The notes beneath the pieces are model-generated. The model saw only the letters and a list, made by a program, of their open reading frames with translations. It had not been told where the DNA came from and ran no database searches. 57,314 nucleotides of DNA from a virus. Both the position numbers and the translations under genes were made by a program. Below are positions 25,851 to 36,100 of the stretch, one piece after another (position 1 is the first letter of the stretch; the number at the start of each line of letters is the position of its first letter). The stretch spans positions 1-57,314 of the IMG/VR virus record IMGVR_UViG_3300042884_000922; one strand, 5' to 3'.

Positions 25851-27350
25851 ATGGCTGCAATTATTACTGAAACATTTAGACGCAAAATGAGAGACCTCTT
25901 GGAAGAGGACATGATTGCCAATCCATATTATATTGGAATTGGTAGGTCAAATCCTTGGGAGCCAAATTCATCTGGAAATATTGAATCTTCAACAACATTT
26001 AATGTTCCAATTCCTAAAGGAACTCCAGCAGATGATCTTGAGACACTTAGCAATCTTACATCACTTATAAAAATCACAGAGGATAATATAAGTGCCGCAA
26101 TTCCAAAGATTGTATGGAAATCTGGAAACACATATAAGCCGTATACCCCGTATGACGAAAGTTGTTTTTATAGTGACCAAACTACCTTGTTTCCTTGCTA
26201 TGTTATAGTTGAAGAATTGACTACAAAGCCAATCTTTTTATGTTTAAGAAAAGGAACTGGGGCAAGTACGCAAAAACCAAGTATTGCAGCCTTTGGTTAT
26301 CAAGCGCTTAGTGACGGTTATGTTTGGGTCTATATACAAGACTATATTAATCTTGATAATACAATAAATAGCAATGCATTTGTTCAAATTCATAAGAAAA
26401 ATCTACTTCAACGAGGAGCTTTACAGTCAACTATAAATGCATGCAAAACAACTACTGGAGGAAAGATATATGGCTTTACTATAGTAAATTCTGGAAGTGG
26501 TTATTCAATTGACAATCCTCCGGATCTCTATATAAGTGTGACACGATCAACTGATACTGGTTCTACTCTCCCATCTTCATTAAATGGCAGTTTTAAACTT
26601 GTAGCCGATGTTAACGATGATACTATAAATGGTGTACCTGTACTTGGTATAATATCTGGTTGGACATTTGCATCTGGCCAAAATATAACCACTCTACTCG
26701 GCGACGTGAGTAATACAAATATAATTTCTGCAAGCATTGAGATTAGACCAAGGGATGGCACAGGCGGATCTGGCGCGTTGATTATTCCGCACATTTCACC
26801 ACTTAATGGCTTTGGTTATCATCCAAGTAAAGATTTGCCTGGTTGGTATATGGGGGTCTATTCAAAATTTGAAGATGATACAGACGACACATTTTATACA
26901 CCATATCGTCAAATTTCAATAGTTAGAAAGCCATCATGGGATGGAGAACTTGGAGCAAGTCCTCCAAATACGCTTCGTGCGCTTCGCTGGTTCTCTTTAG
27001 ATCTCGCTGTAACATCTCTTGACACAGATATTAGTGGGGAACCTATAAAAATACAGTATACCGGGGCAATAACAAATCCAATTATTGGATATGCAGACCT
27101 CGTCTATGATGATCTTACTCGTGATACAAAACGACTGTATTTTCATCAATGTTATTCAGGCGGGTTTGGCAATATACCAGCCACCGGAAGTATACTGGTT
27201 GGAGATAGACAAACTGCAATACCATATACCGCAGTAAATACCGGAGAATATATATCAAACACCGGTGAGATTGTATTTACGGAAAATCGTAAACCAATTG
27301 AACGTGCTCCGCAACAAGCTGAAGAACTTAAGATTATAATTCAACTATAA
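25851..27350 (+). CDS. 8: Baseplate wedge protein gp8
   Basis: The protein is 499 aa (T4 gp8: 334). It matches T4 gp8 at several points: a GIGRSNPWEPN loop near residue 27 (T4: TFGRSEPW), ALSDGYVWVYIQDY, YRQISIVRKP, and the C-terminal GEIVFTENRKPIERAPQQAE (T4: GEMIYMENRPPI). In T4 the gp8 dimer joins gp7 and gp10 in the wedge. The extra length comes from a central insert (about residues 200-320) with Gly-rich strands (SGSGYSIDNPPDLYIS) that resembles repeats in the gp10-like protein. It begins a new late transcription unit. Confidence 0.85.
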   Translation: MAAIITETFRRKMRDLLEEDMIANPYYIGIGRSNPWEPNSSGNIESSTTFNVPIPKGTPADDLETLSNLTSLIKITEDNISAAIPKIVWKSGNTYKPYTPYDESCFYSDQTTLFPCYVIVEELTTKPIFLCLRKGTGASTQKPSIAAFGYQALSDGYVWVYIQDYINLDNTINSNAFVQIHKKNLLQRGALQSTINACKTTTGGKIYGFTIVNSGSGYSIDNPPDLYISVTRSTDTGSTLPSSLNGSFKLVADVNDDTINGVPVLGIISGWTFASGQNITTLLGDVSNTNIISASIEIRPRDGTGGSGALIIPHISPLNGFGYHPSKDLPGWYMGVYSKFEDDTDDTFYTPYRQISIVRKPSWDGELGASPPNTLRALRWFSLDLAVTSLDTDISGEPIKIQYTGAITNPIIGYADLVYDDLTRDTKRLYFHQCYSGGFGNIPATGSILVGDRQTAIPYTAVNTGEYISNTGEIVFTENRKPIERAPQQAEELKIIIQL

Positions 27351-27359
27351 ATTAACATA

Positions 27360-30300
27360 ATGCCAATTACAACATTCGACGCTGAGTATTACGATGACTA
27401 TACACTAAACAGTGTTGACAAAAAGAATTATGTAAAGATTCTCTTTAAACCTGGATATAGTGTTCAGGTGCGAGAACTCAATCAGATGCAAAGCATGCTG
27501 CAAGATCAGATTCATCGTCTAGGCAGCACGCTCTATACACAAGACAAAGCAATACTTGGTTGTAAGGTTAATTTTGTACCAAGGGTGCATAGAATAGATT
27601 TTAATCTTACTCTTGATGAAAATCTTGACAAAACTACTGTTTTAGAAAACATTACAACAATTACATCAACCACAAATGGACTAAGCGCTACTGTTTTTGG
27701 CTATAAGGATGTTGAAGAAGAAATTAATGAGCCAGACGCCATTCGGTTTTATGTAAAATACACAAACAGCGGCACAGACGGCATGACACGGTTTGATGCC
27801 AACTCTTCATTTGATTTTATTTTAAATACTGAATCTGCTCCTGAACTTGCGGGTTATACAATTAGTGCTGATCTTATCAATGACGATGAAGAATTTGCCT
27901 CTAGCATAACAGCCGAAGAAGGCATATTCTATATAAATGGTTCATTTGTTGCGCTTCCAAAACAGGTTGTCTATATAGATCATGAGATGCAATCCGAGGT
28001 GTTAACTGGAAATATTGCATATCGAGTAGATGAAAATATTATAACACATCTTCAAGATGAAACGCTTCTGGATAATAGCGCTGGCACATTAAACTATACT
28101 GCTCCAGGCGCTGATCGTTATCAAATTGATATGTCATTACTTTGGTTTCCAGCTGATGATTGGACAAATCGGGACAATACAATACAATATGTAAAGATTG
28201 GAGAGGTTAAAAATTCTCGACTCTCTGAAAATATTAGCCCTAACAGCCCACAATATGTCTACAATCAAATTGACAAAACACTGGCGCTTCGAACACAAGA
28301 AGAGTCTGGAAATTATACTGTAAATCCATTTCCACTTGTGCTAAACGACTTTTATAATGGCCAAAACTTGCTAGCAAAATATATGGTTGCTGGCAATCGT
28401 TATCGCATTGAGGCACTTGGATCTGCGTCGGCTGCTCAATGGGTAGCAGTTGGAGTTGCCGACATCGCCTCTGCTAAAATTGGCACAGAATTTGTTGCAA
28501 CTGGTGCTTTATCAAACCTAATCACTGGCGCCTTCGTAACTGAGGTTGCATTTATACGCGGTCGATATGGATGGGATGATCTCGATTTGATTCCGGGCTA
28601 TGAAGGCTATTATAGCATTAGTAGTACTGATGCTGATAAACTTACTGCAATTAACAAAGCAAAAGAATCATTTTTAGCTACAGTTGATAAGAGTTCTGGT
28701 TATGTAGATGGCTATAGGGTGTTTTTAGACTCTCCTCTTGACATTGAAACTAAAAAAGCACGCACGCGCAGTACATTTCCACTTTCAGTAAATCTACCAT
28801 TTGGTAACTATTTTAAAGTAAATCCATACGGGGCTTCTTTTGTATTACCTCCAATACACGACATTGAGGCACTTTACGAATTGCGTGATGGTGAAAACGG
28901 AGAAGGCACAATAATTGGAACATGCCGGGTAAAATCATTTGAAGCAGCTGGTGCAAATGATTTTCTTCTCTATATCTTTGATGAAAAGATTACTGTTGCT
29001 GGCAAAACCTTAAGCAACATTGCATCTATACGTCGTAACAACTTTATTTGCAATAAAGTCCTAAATACTTCTCTGTCTTCGACATCACAAAAGGGACTGG
29101 TGTATAGTTTGCCATATTCCGAATGCGACCCGACGGTAGGAGTAACAACACCATCTGTTTCTGCGTATCGTCGATATAGTGGAAACACTAGCAGTACAAC
29201 ACTGTCTTTGGTTGTGGGGTCAGAATTAAATGAAACATTTGATGACTCATCTTCAGTGCTTGTCTATGTTGGTGGCACGCGAATAACAAGTGGAATATCA
29301 CTTACAAGTGACGGCAAGGGGATTACAATTGAAGGCGTGACGTCTGGACAACCATATTCAGTGATTGCAGCAATCACAAGCAATACTCCACCGACGCGAA
29401 AGATTTTATCGACAATTACATCAACTATTGATTCAGCATCTGCAATAATAGATAATGGCGTTCAAATATTTGAATTGCCGCATACCGATCTCGTTGAAAT
29501 AATTTCCGTAACCAATACCCGAGGTGGAGTAGCAAGTGATGTAACTTCAATGTTTAGTGTGACGTCAGACGGATTGACCGACACATATTATACAAATGCA
29601 AAAATACAATATACTGGGTCTGGTTCATTGTCCGGGTCATTTGCAATACGCTATCGTTATTTTTCTAGAAGCGGTGGCGGAGCACTTCAATATTTTACAG
29701 CAAATTCATATTCGTCAATTGCTCGGCGATATATCAAAAACACTGAGTCAGGAATTAGTCTTAGGGATACTTTAGACTTTAGACCTGATTTATTAAAAAA
29801 TGTCCCCCGTTCTGGTCTGCTTCCAAACCCAAATTCCACATTTAGAGCAAATGCACAATATTATTTGCCACGAATTGATAAAGTAGTTGTAAATTCAAAC
29901 AACGCATTTTCTGTAATTGAAGGCACTCCTTCACTCTTTCCAAAAGAGCCAGAAACGCCTGCAAATGCTATGTGCCTCTACGTGTTAAACGTGCCGGCAT
30001 ACACAGAAGATCCTTCCAAGATTGGTGTACGATATATTGATAATCGCAGATATACAATGCGAGACATTGCAAAACTTGATAAGCGCATTGGAAATTTAGA
30101 ATATTATACTTCACTGTCATTACTAGAGCGTTCAGCTACTGAAAAATCTCTCTTTGAAGGAACGAGTGAGAGATTTAAAAATGGAATAATTGTTGATAGT
30201 TTTTTAAATCACAGTATTAGTGATAGTGCTCGTAAAGAGCATGTATGTAGCATAGACAAACGTCGTGGAGTGCTTCGTCCCGGCTTTAAGACGCATAAAA

Positions 30301-32897
30301 TTGAGTTGCAATATAGCACAAGCGGTGCACAAAATGTAAAAATACATACTGACATTATAACACTAAATTATGCTGAACAAAAATTATTTGAACAGCCGGT
30401 GGCAGTAGACAGCATTAGCGTTCAACCATATCTCTATGCCCAAAGTGTTGGAAATATATCACTCTATCCCGCAGTAGATGATTGGAAAGATACAGAAACT
30501 CTTCCAGCGCGTATTGTTGAAGATGACAGCGCATATAGAGCGATAGAGGAGCTTATAAAAGAAAATCCAGAATTGATTGGTACTGAATTTGGTAGTTGGG
30601 CAGTCACTAGTCAAAGTAGCATTGTTACTGGTACTAGTAGTGTGAATTCTACACAATCTGGAGCTCAGGGTCTACGAACAGTTACCACAACTACTCAAAA
30701 CATACTTACCACAACCAACGAACTGCGAACTGGAACACTCACTACTCTAGGTTCAAATACTGTAGAACGCAGTCTTGGAGAGTCAGTGACAGATGTTAAT
30801 CTTATTCCTTATATGCGTGGTCGTGTGGTATGGTTCTTCGGCACTGCATTTAAACCAAATACAAATCTCTATGCATTTTTTGATGATATTGCTATTGGTG
30901 CCTATGTTGCTCCAAAACTCACTGATGATGAACTGTTAGAATATTTTGAAGAAGATGTTTCTGGAATTGGTCGTCGTCGTCGTCGTCGTTGGAGCAACAG
31001 ATTAATAAGAAATGGCCTTGTAACCTTTAATAATATATTGCCAAAAGATTTGCCAAATCCGACAAATAATGGTTGGCAAAATTTTGGCAGTCAACTAAAG
31101 AGTAATGATGAGGGAGAAGTTTATGGACTCTTTGTTGTACCAAACAACGAATATCTAAGATTTAGAACGGGCGAACGTGAATTTCGTCTAACATCATCAG
31201 ACAGAAATTTGACTACTGCTGATACCTATGGTATGACGAAATACGCGGCAAGCGGGCTTTCTGTGCAAAAGCAAGAGACAATTCTTGCCACAAAAGAACC
31301 AGAGTTTGTAGTCACTCCAATAAGTGAAAGCCGCACCACACAAACAACATCAACAAATGTTGTTCAAACCTTTGGAAACTGGTATGATCCTTTAGCTCAA
31401 TCATTTGTGGTTGATTCTAAAACCTATAAAGAAGGTCTATTCCTAACTTCAATTGATCTTTATTTTGAAAAGAAAGGTCAAAAGGCACCAGTAAGCATAT
31501 ATATTGTGCCTACACAAAATGGTTATCCTACGCAAAAAGTAGTGCCATATTCTAGAGTCTCTGTTCGCGCTGATGATGTGCAAATTAGTTCTGATGCTTC
31601 AGCAGCTACAACATTTGCATTCTCAAATCCTGTATTTTTACAGGCTGACGGCGAATATGCATTTATTGTAGAGTCTCCAGATCCAGACTACAAGGCATGG
31701 ATAGCAATACTTGGACCAAAACAAACTGATGTTACTACTGGTCTAGCATACGCTAAACAAGAGTTTCTTGGAGTATTTTTTACAAGTTCAAATGCTTCAA
31801 CTTGGACAGCACACCAAGAAAAAGACTTAAAATTTGTTATGCGACGAGCAGAATTTGTCTCATCTCCTGGTGTTGTTAAATTTGATGGTGTTGCTCCTCT
31901 TGGTATTGATACAATCAATATAACAAATGGCGGTTCTGGATATACTTCTCCACCAATTGTAACTATAGCTCCTCCCCCATCTCGCCCAAGTCCAGCAAAT
32001 ACAGCTGATCATGCTGCAAAAGCAGTTGCAATTGTAGATACTGTGACTGGTGCTGTTACTAGAATAAAAATAATAGACAAAGGATTTGGCTATACATCAT
32101 CAACTGCGCCAAGCATAACTATAGCGGCTCCTCCAAATGGCGGCACACCTGCAACTGCAACATGTGTACTCTATACCAGAAACTTTTCTCTAGTAAATTG
32201 CGCCCAAAACACACTATTATTTGACTCTGCTACTATAAAGAGCGAACTTGTAATAGACAACATCACTTCTACACCAATTCCTTTAAATCGTGGTGAAGAC
32301 ACAATAATACCCAAGGGACTTGTTGATACAAGCAACAATAAATTTTCAGTTAGCAACCCGTGTGTAGTCACTTCAACATTAACAACTGCAGATCGTTCAA
32401 TATCTCCGGTAATTGATATCTTAAAAAATTCAATTATTGCTGTAGAAAATGTTGTAAATTCTGAAGCTTCCCTATTTAATATTGTCACTGGAGTTGATAC
32501 CGAAACTACAGCTGCGGGCAGACGGGCAGCCGCACGGTACCTAACAAGACCAGTGTCCTTAAATGACCCTGCAGATAAATTGCATATATACATTGCTGCA
32601 AACAGACCAGCCTCCACGACAAATATTCGCGTCTATGCGCGCGCACTATACTTTGGGGGTGATGATGAAAATATCTATGATAATAAATGGACATTATTAG
32701 AGTCAAGAAAATCATCTGATTTAGTAACTCTACAGCCAATACCAGTAAACGCAAATCCTAATGTCTATCCTGAAATAGCATATGTTTTTGATCCAACAGT
32801 TGACTTTACCACATTTCAAGTTAAGATTGTAATGGTTTCGAATAATATAGTTGAAATACCAACAATCAAAGACTTTAGAGCCATAGCAAGTGTATAA
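27360..32897 (+). CDS. gp10-like baseplate/fibre-connecting protein (DUF4815 type)
   Basis: The protein is 1845 aa. The first 65 residues carry the DUF4815 start common in T4-like marine phages (KKNYVKILFKPGYSVQVREL, then MQSMLQDQIHRLG). In these phages the protein is the large wedge component placed where T4 has gp9/gp10, near fibre attachment. There is a middle helical region (MRDIAKLDKRIGNLEYY), an Arg6 run (GRRRRRRW, about residues 1205-1210), a Gln/Thr-rich stalk, a jelly-roll-like part (DPLAQSFVVDSKTYKEG), and two Gly-Tyr-Thr-Ser repeats near 1515-1600 (GGSGYTSPPIVTIAPPP). The stop overlaps the next ATG by one base. Confidence 0.8.
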   Translation: MPITTFDAEYYDDYTLNSVDKKNYVKILFKPGYSVQVRELNQMQSMLQDQIHRLGSTLYTQDKAILGCKVNFVPRVHRIDFNLTLDENLDKTTVLENITTITSTTNGLSATVFGYKDVEEEINEPDAIRFYVKYTNSGTDGMTRFDANSSFDFILNTESAPELAGYTISADLINDDEEFASSITAEEGIFYINGSFVALPKQVVYIDHEMQSEVLTGNIAYRVDENIITHLQDETLLDNSAGTLNYTAPGADRYQIDMSLLWFPADDWTNRDNTIQYVKIGEVKNSRLSENISPNSPQYVYNQIDKTLALRTQEESGNYTVNPFPLVLNDFYNGQNLLAKYMVAGNRYRIEALGSASAAQWVAVGVADIASAKIGTEFVATGALSNLITGAFVTEVAFIRGRYGWDDLDLIPGYEGYYSISSTDADKLTAINKAKESFLATVDKSSGYVDGYRVFLDSPLDIETKKARTRSTFPLSVNLPFGNYFKVNPYGASFVLPPIHDIEALYELRDGENGEGTIIGTCRVKSFEAAGANDFLLYIFDEKITVAGKTLSNIASIRRNNFICNKVLNTSLSSTSQKGLVYSLPYSECDPTVGVTTPSVSAYRRYSGNTSSTTLSLVVGSELNETFDDSSSVLVYVGGTRITSGISLTSDGKGITIEGVTSGQPYSVIAAITSNTPPTRKILSTITSTIDSASAIIDNGVQIFELPHTDLVEIISVTNTRGGVASDVTSMFSVTSDGLTDTYYTNAKIQYTGSGSLSGSFAIRYRYFSRSGGGALQYFTANSYSSIARRYIKNTESGISLRDTLDFRPDLLKNVPRSGLLPNPNSTFRANAQYYLPRIDKVVVNSNNAFSVIEGTPSLFPKEPETPANAMCLYVLNVPAYTEDPSKIGVRYIDNRRYTMRDIAKLDKRIGNLEYYTSLSLLERSATEKSLFEGTSERFKNGIIVDSFLNHSISDSARKEHVCSIDKRRGVLRPGFKTHKIELQYSTSGAQNVKIHTDIITLNYAEQKLFEQPVAVDSISVQPYLYAQSVGNISLYPAVDDWKDTETLPARIVEDDSAYRAIEELIKENPELIGTEFGSWAVTSQSSIVTGTSSVNSTQSGAQGLRTVTTTTQNILTTTNELRTGTLTTLGSNTVERSLGESVTDVNLIPYMRGRVVWFFGTAFKPNTNLYAFFDDIAIGAYVAPKLTDDELLEYFEEDVSGIGRRRRRRWSNRLIRNGLVTFNNILPKDLPNPTNNGWQNFGSQLKSNDEGEVYGLFVVPNNEYLRFRTGEREFRLTSSDRNLTTADTYGMTKYAASGLSVQKQETILATKEPEFVVTPISESRTTQTTSTNVVQTFGNWYDPLAQSFVVDSKTYKEGLFLTSIDLYFEKKGQKAPVSIYIVPTQNGYPTQKVVPYSRVSVRADDVQISSDASAATTFAFSNPVFLQADGEYAFIVESPDPDYKAWIAILGPKQTDVTTGLAYAKQEFLGVFFTSSNASTWTAHQEKDLKFVMRRAEFVSSPGVVKFDGVAPLGIDTINITNGGSGYTSPPIVTIAPPPSRPSPANTADHAAKAVAIVDTVTGAVTRIKIIDKGFGYTSSTAPSITIAAPPNGGTPATATCVLYTRNFSLVNCAQNTLLFDSATIKSELVIDNITSTPIPLNRGEDTIIPKGLVDTSNNKFSVSNPCVVTSTLTTADRSISPVIDILKNSIIAVENVVNSEASLFNIVTGVDTETTAAGRRAAARYLTRPVSLNDPADKLHIYIAANRPASTTNIRVYARALYFGGDDENIYDNKWTLLESRKSSDLVTLQPIPVNANPNVYPEIAYVFDPTVDFTTFQVKIVMVSNNIVEIPTIKDFRAIASV
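30972..30989 (+). repeat. (CGT)6 microsatellite coding Arg6
   Basis: Six CGT triplets lie in frame in the gp10-like gene and code a run of Arg before WSNRL. Length changes by whole triplets would keep the frame. Confidence 0.85.
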
Positions 32898-33118
32898 TGA
32901 GAGCACGAGTACTTGAAAATGATAGTCTTGAAAGAGATTTAACAACAGGCGCAATCATTAACGCTGACGCGTCTGCATACACAAATGCATTACAACGTCG
33001 TCATCAGCAAAAAATGTTAGACGCGGAAAGAAAAAGAGTGCAGTCAGAGTTGACAGCTTTAAGGCAAACATGTGAATTTTTACAGACCCAAATAAACGAG
33101 TTAAAAAAATCAATATAA
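32897..33118 (+). CDS. Small coiled-coil protein next to the fibre gene
   Basis: The protein is 73 aa, with an N-terminal segment (DLTTGAIINADASAY) and a C-terminal coiled coil (residues about 38-73). I recall similar short proteins between the gp10-like gene and fibre genes in T4-like marine phages, but no function is known to me. The coiled coil suggests a trimeric collar or fibre-attachment role, which is inference. The start shares a base with the upstream stop (TAATG), and the late promoter of the fibre gene overlaps its end. Confidence 0.7.
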   Translation: MRARVLENDSLERDLTTGAIINADASAYTNALQRRHQQKMLDAERKRVQSELTALRQTCEFLQTQINELKKSI

Positions 33119-33121
33119 ATA
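33114..33121 (+). promoter_or_regulatory. T4-type late promoter box for the first tail fibre
   Basis: A perfect TATAAATA overlaps the stop of the coiled-coil gene and ends six bases before ATG 33128. Confidence 0.7.
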
Positions 33122-33127
33122 TATTGT

Positions 33128-36100
33128 ATGGCAATTTCAGACAACGATCAACACACACCATTTGCTAGCATTGTAACTGATGGAGTCACTTCAATTGATT
33201 CATTTAATACGTGGCGTAAAAAGACAAATGGTATCATCAAAGTTATAGATGACGGGCTGATTACTCGTTATATTGCTGACAGGGCAATTACTCCTCCCAA
33301 GTTGTCTCAGGGCCGCCCTTATTGGGATTCTAACGGTGACTTTAATACAAATGGAAATAATATAAAACTTGGTTATGCGCGTGGTTCTAATATAAATGCC
33401 TATATTGGTGCTGATAGGTCCGCAGATGGCGTGTCTTCTTTATTTTTCCAAACAGAGCGCGCAACTAGCGGAGTTGGGACAAATGCTGCATCAATTATAA
33501 GAGCAGCTGGAGCAAGCGGACTCTTCAGTATATCAAACTCCGGCGGGGGCATCAATATAAACACTGAAGGTTCAAATACTACTACATTTAGAATTGGCGA
33601 AAATCCTATTGCAAACTTCAATACCGCTGGTCTTGCCGTCACAAATGAGATTACTGCAAAAAATGTAAAGTTGACAGACGTCACGCCATATTATCGTTTA
33701 AGGTCAAATTCTTCTGGAGCGTTACCGTGGAATTTAGAAAGTTCAGGCACCAGACTCTATATACGAACCGGCACCACGGCAATTACAACGACACTTGAGT
33801 TGCCTGGAACTGCATTTTCTCGCAGCGGCACTACTCCTGGTAATATAGTTGTAGTAAATGCTCCAAATCATGGCTATGCAACAGGAAGTATTGCAACAAT
33901 CAGTGGAATATCTCCGACTGATTTTCGTGGCACATTTGTTATAACAAATACTGGAACAAATACTTTTACCTATATTACTCCGACCACCGGCACCATTAAT
34001 GGTGGAACTGGGACTGCTAGCATTTCAATGCTAATTAACCCAGCAACTCCTTTTCAAATTTTAAATGATAACTCTGTAATTGTTGGCGGGAGTCTTACAA
34101 GCGCTGCACGAAGTGGAGACGAGTTTACTGTACTAGGAGACTCATATTTAAGTGGTTCACTGACTGTCACTGGATCTGACACTGCAATAGGTCATTCTAT
34201 TGGATCATCACTTGCTTCTCTTTCAATTGGCATTAATAGAACTGGCGATGGATCAAGCGCTGTAAAATTTTATAGCAGCAAAACAAACAACACTACAGAG
34301 ACAGCATCAATAACTCGCGACAGCAAAGATCTTATAATAAACAGCAGCGGTACGGGGACAACTTTCTATCGTCAAGGCACTGGTGGAACTCATAAACTTC
34401 AAATCCGAAGTCAAAATAATACAGATTGGTTAGATTGTTTAACATTAGAATCGTCCCAGAAAGTTATAATACCTGGCACCTTAAAAGTAATTGGAGGATT
34501 TGATCAAAGCGCTCCAATTCCGACAATATCTACAGCTAAGCGATTAGCAACAGGGTTTGGTGATGGAGTTGGAACAATAGTTACCGCAAACCCAATCCCG
34601 GGCGGGGCAGATATTACTACAGATTATGGGTCAACTCAAAGCTATTTTAAATTTGGAACTAGCATATCACAAGATTATTTCCTAATTGTTGGAGGTGCTC
34701 GTACTGCGTCAGACCGAACTGGAATACTGATACGCAGTCATGGGCCAACTGGAAGCACAAGCATAAATGAATGGACACCAACAACCAACACAGACACATA
34801 TAACACAGACGGACTCTTTATTGAAAAGGGTTCAGGATTAAATGGAGACGCAACAATTTATAATTCTGGAACTGGAAAATTTACAATTCAGAATCGCGGA
34901 GAGGGAGATATACAGTTTGTTACAACTTCTTCAACTACGTCAAATACAGTAAACCGCTTGAAAATTAGCGGCAGCACCGGTGCTGCTACATTTTCAAATA
35001 CAGTTACCGCAACCGGTTTTATAGGACCATTAACTGGAAAAGTCACTGGCGACCTTGATGGAAACGTCACTGGCGACCTTGATGGAAACGTCACTGGCGA
35101 CGTCACTGGAACCTTGCTTACGGTTGGATCCGGAGTTACAAATCGCATAAAGATTGATAGCAATCAAATTAGAGTCAATGGCACCCTCAATATAAACAAG
35201 ACGAGAACATCTGGCGACAATGCACAAACTGCGCAAGACACAATTATATACAACGGCATTGCCGGCGAAATTGCAAAGTTTGTAGGTTCAACCCGTTCTG
35301 TTGTATTTAGCGGCGATGCTGAAATTTCCCCCACAAAAAAATTAAATATCAAAGAAACGAGTGCGAACGTCACACGAGCTCGCTTGCAAATTGGTGATTG
35401 GTATATTGGCCAAAGCAGCGCATCAAATGGAACAAAAGACTTTTATATTGCGACATCTGACGCTGCTACAATAGCGTCTCCTCGTCTGCTTATAAATGCG
35501 AACGGCAAAATAACAGGAACAATTACAAATGCAGATGTTGCAGTGACTATTTCGGGCATCTTGCCAGTCACTAATGGAGGTACCGGGTCAACTAATGCCG
35601 CGGACGCGCGAGCTGCTTTGGGGGCGGCCCCATTAAATTCTCCAACGTTTACTGGCACGCCAAAGGTAACGACTAGTCCAGCGTCAAATTCAAATGACAC
35701 CACGATTGCTACTACTGCGTTTGTTATCGGCACAACTAGTGCAGCAATTGCAGCAAACGCCCCAACAAAAACTGGTGGCGGCGCATCTGGAAATTGGCCC
35801 ATTAATATAACTGGCAATGCAACAACTGCAACAACTGCAACAACTGCGGCAACATGTACTGGTAATGCCGGCAGCGTTACAAATGGAGTATATATCAGTA
35901 CCGATCAAACAATTGATGGCATAAAAACATTTAGCAAGGTAGTTAGACTGTCAGATGCCGGTATTATGTTTAATTCCGATGTTAATAAAAATACTGGATT
36001 TACATGGTCAACGGAAGGCGCGATAGATATAACGGTCAATAATACAGTTCGCGGCTCATTTAAAAACACTGGTTGGAATGGAAATGTTGTTGGTAATGTG

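Noticed and set aside
32171-32617. Long minus-strand frames in the gp10-like and fibre genes (also 35443-35817, 54195-54581, 55836-56282)
   Set aside because: They are shadows of Thr/Ala/Ser-rich fibre coding, with Val/Ala/Pro-rich meaningless translations and no promoter or neighbours on that strand.
35815-35855. Repeated ACAACTGCA units
   Set aside because: Short in-frame Ala-Thr repeat of the fibre shaft, not a regulatory or CRISPR repeat.
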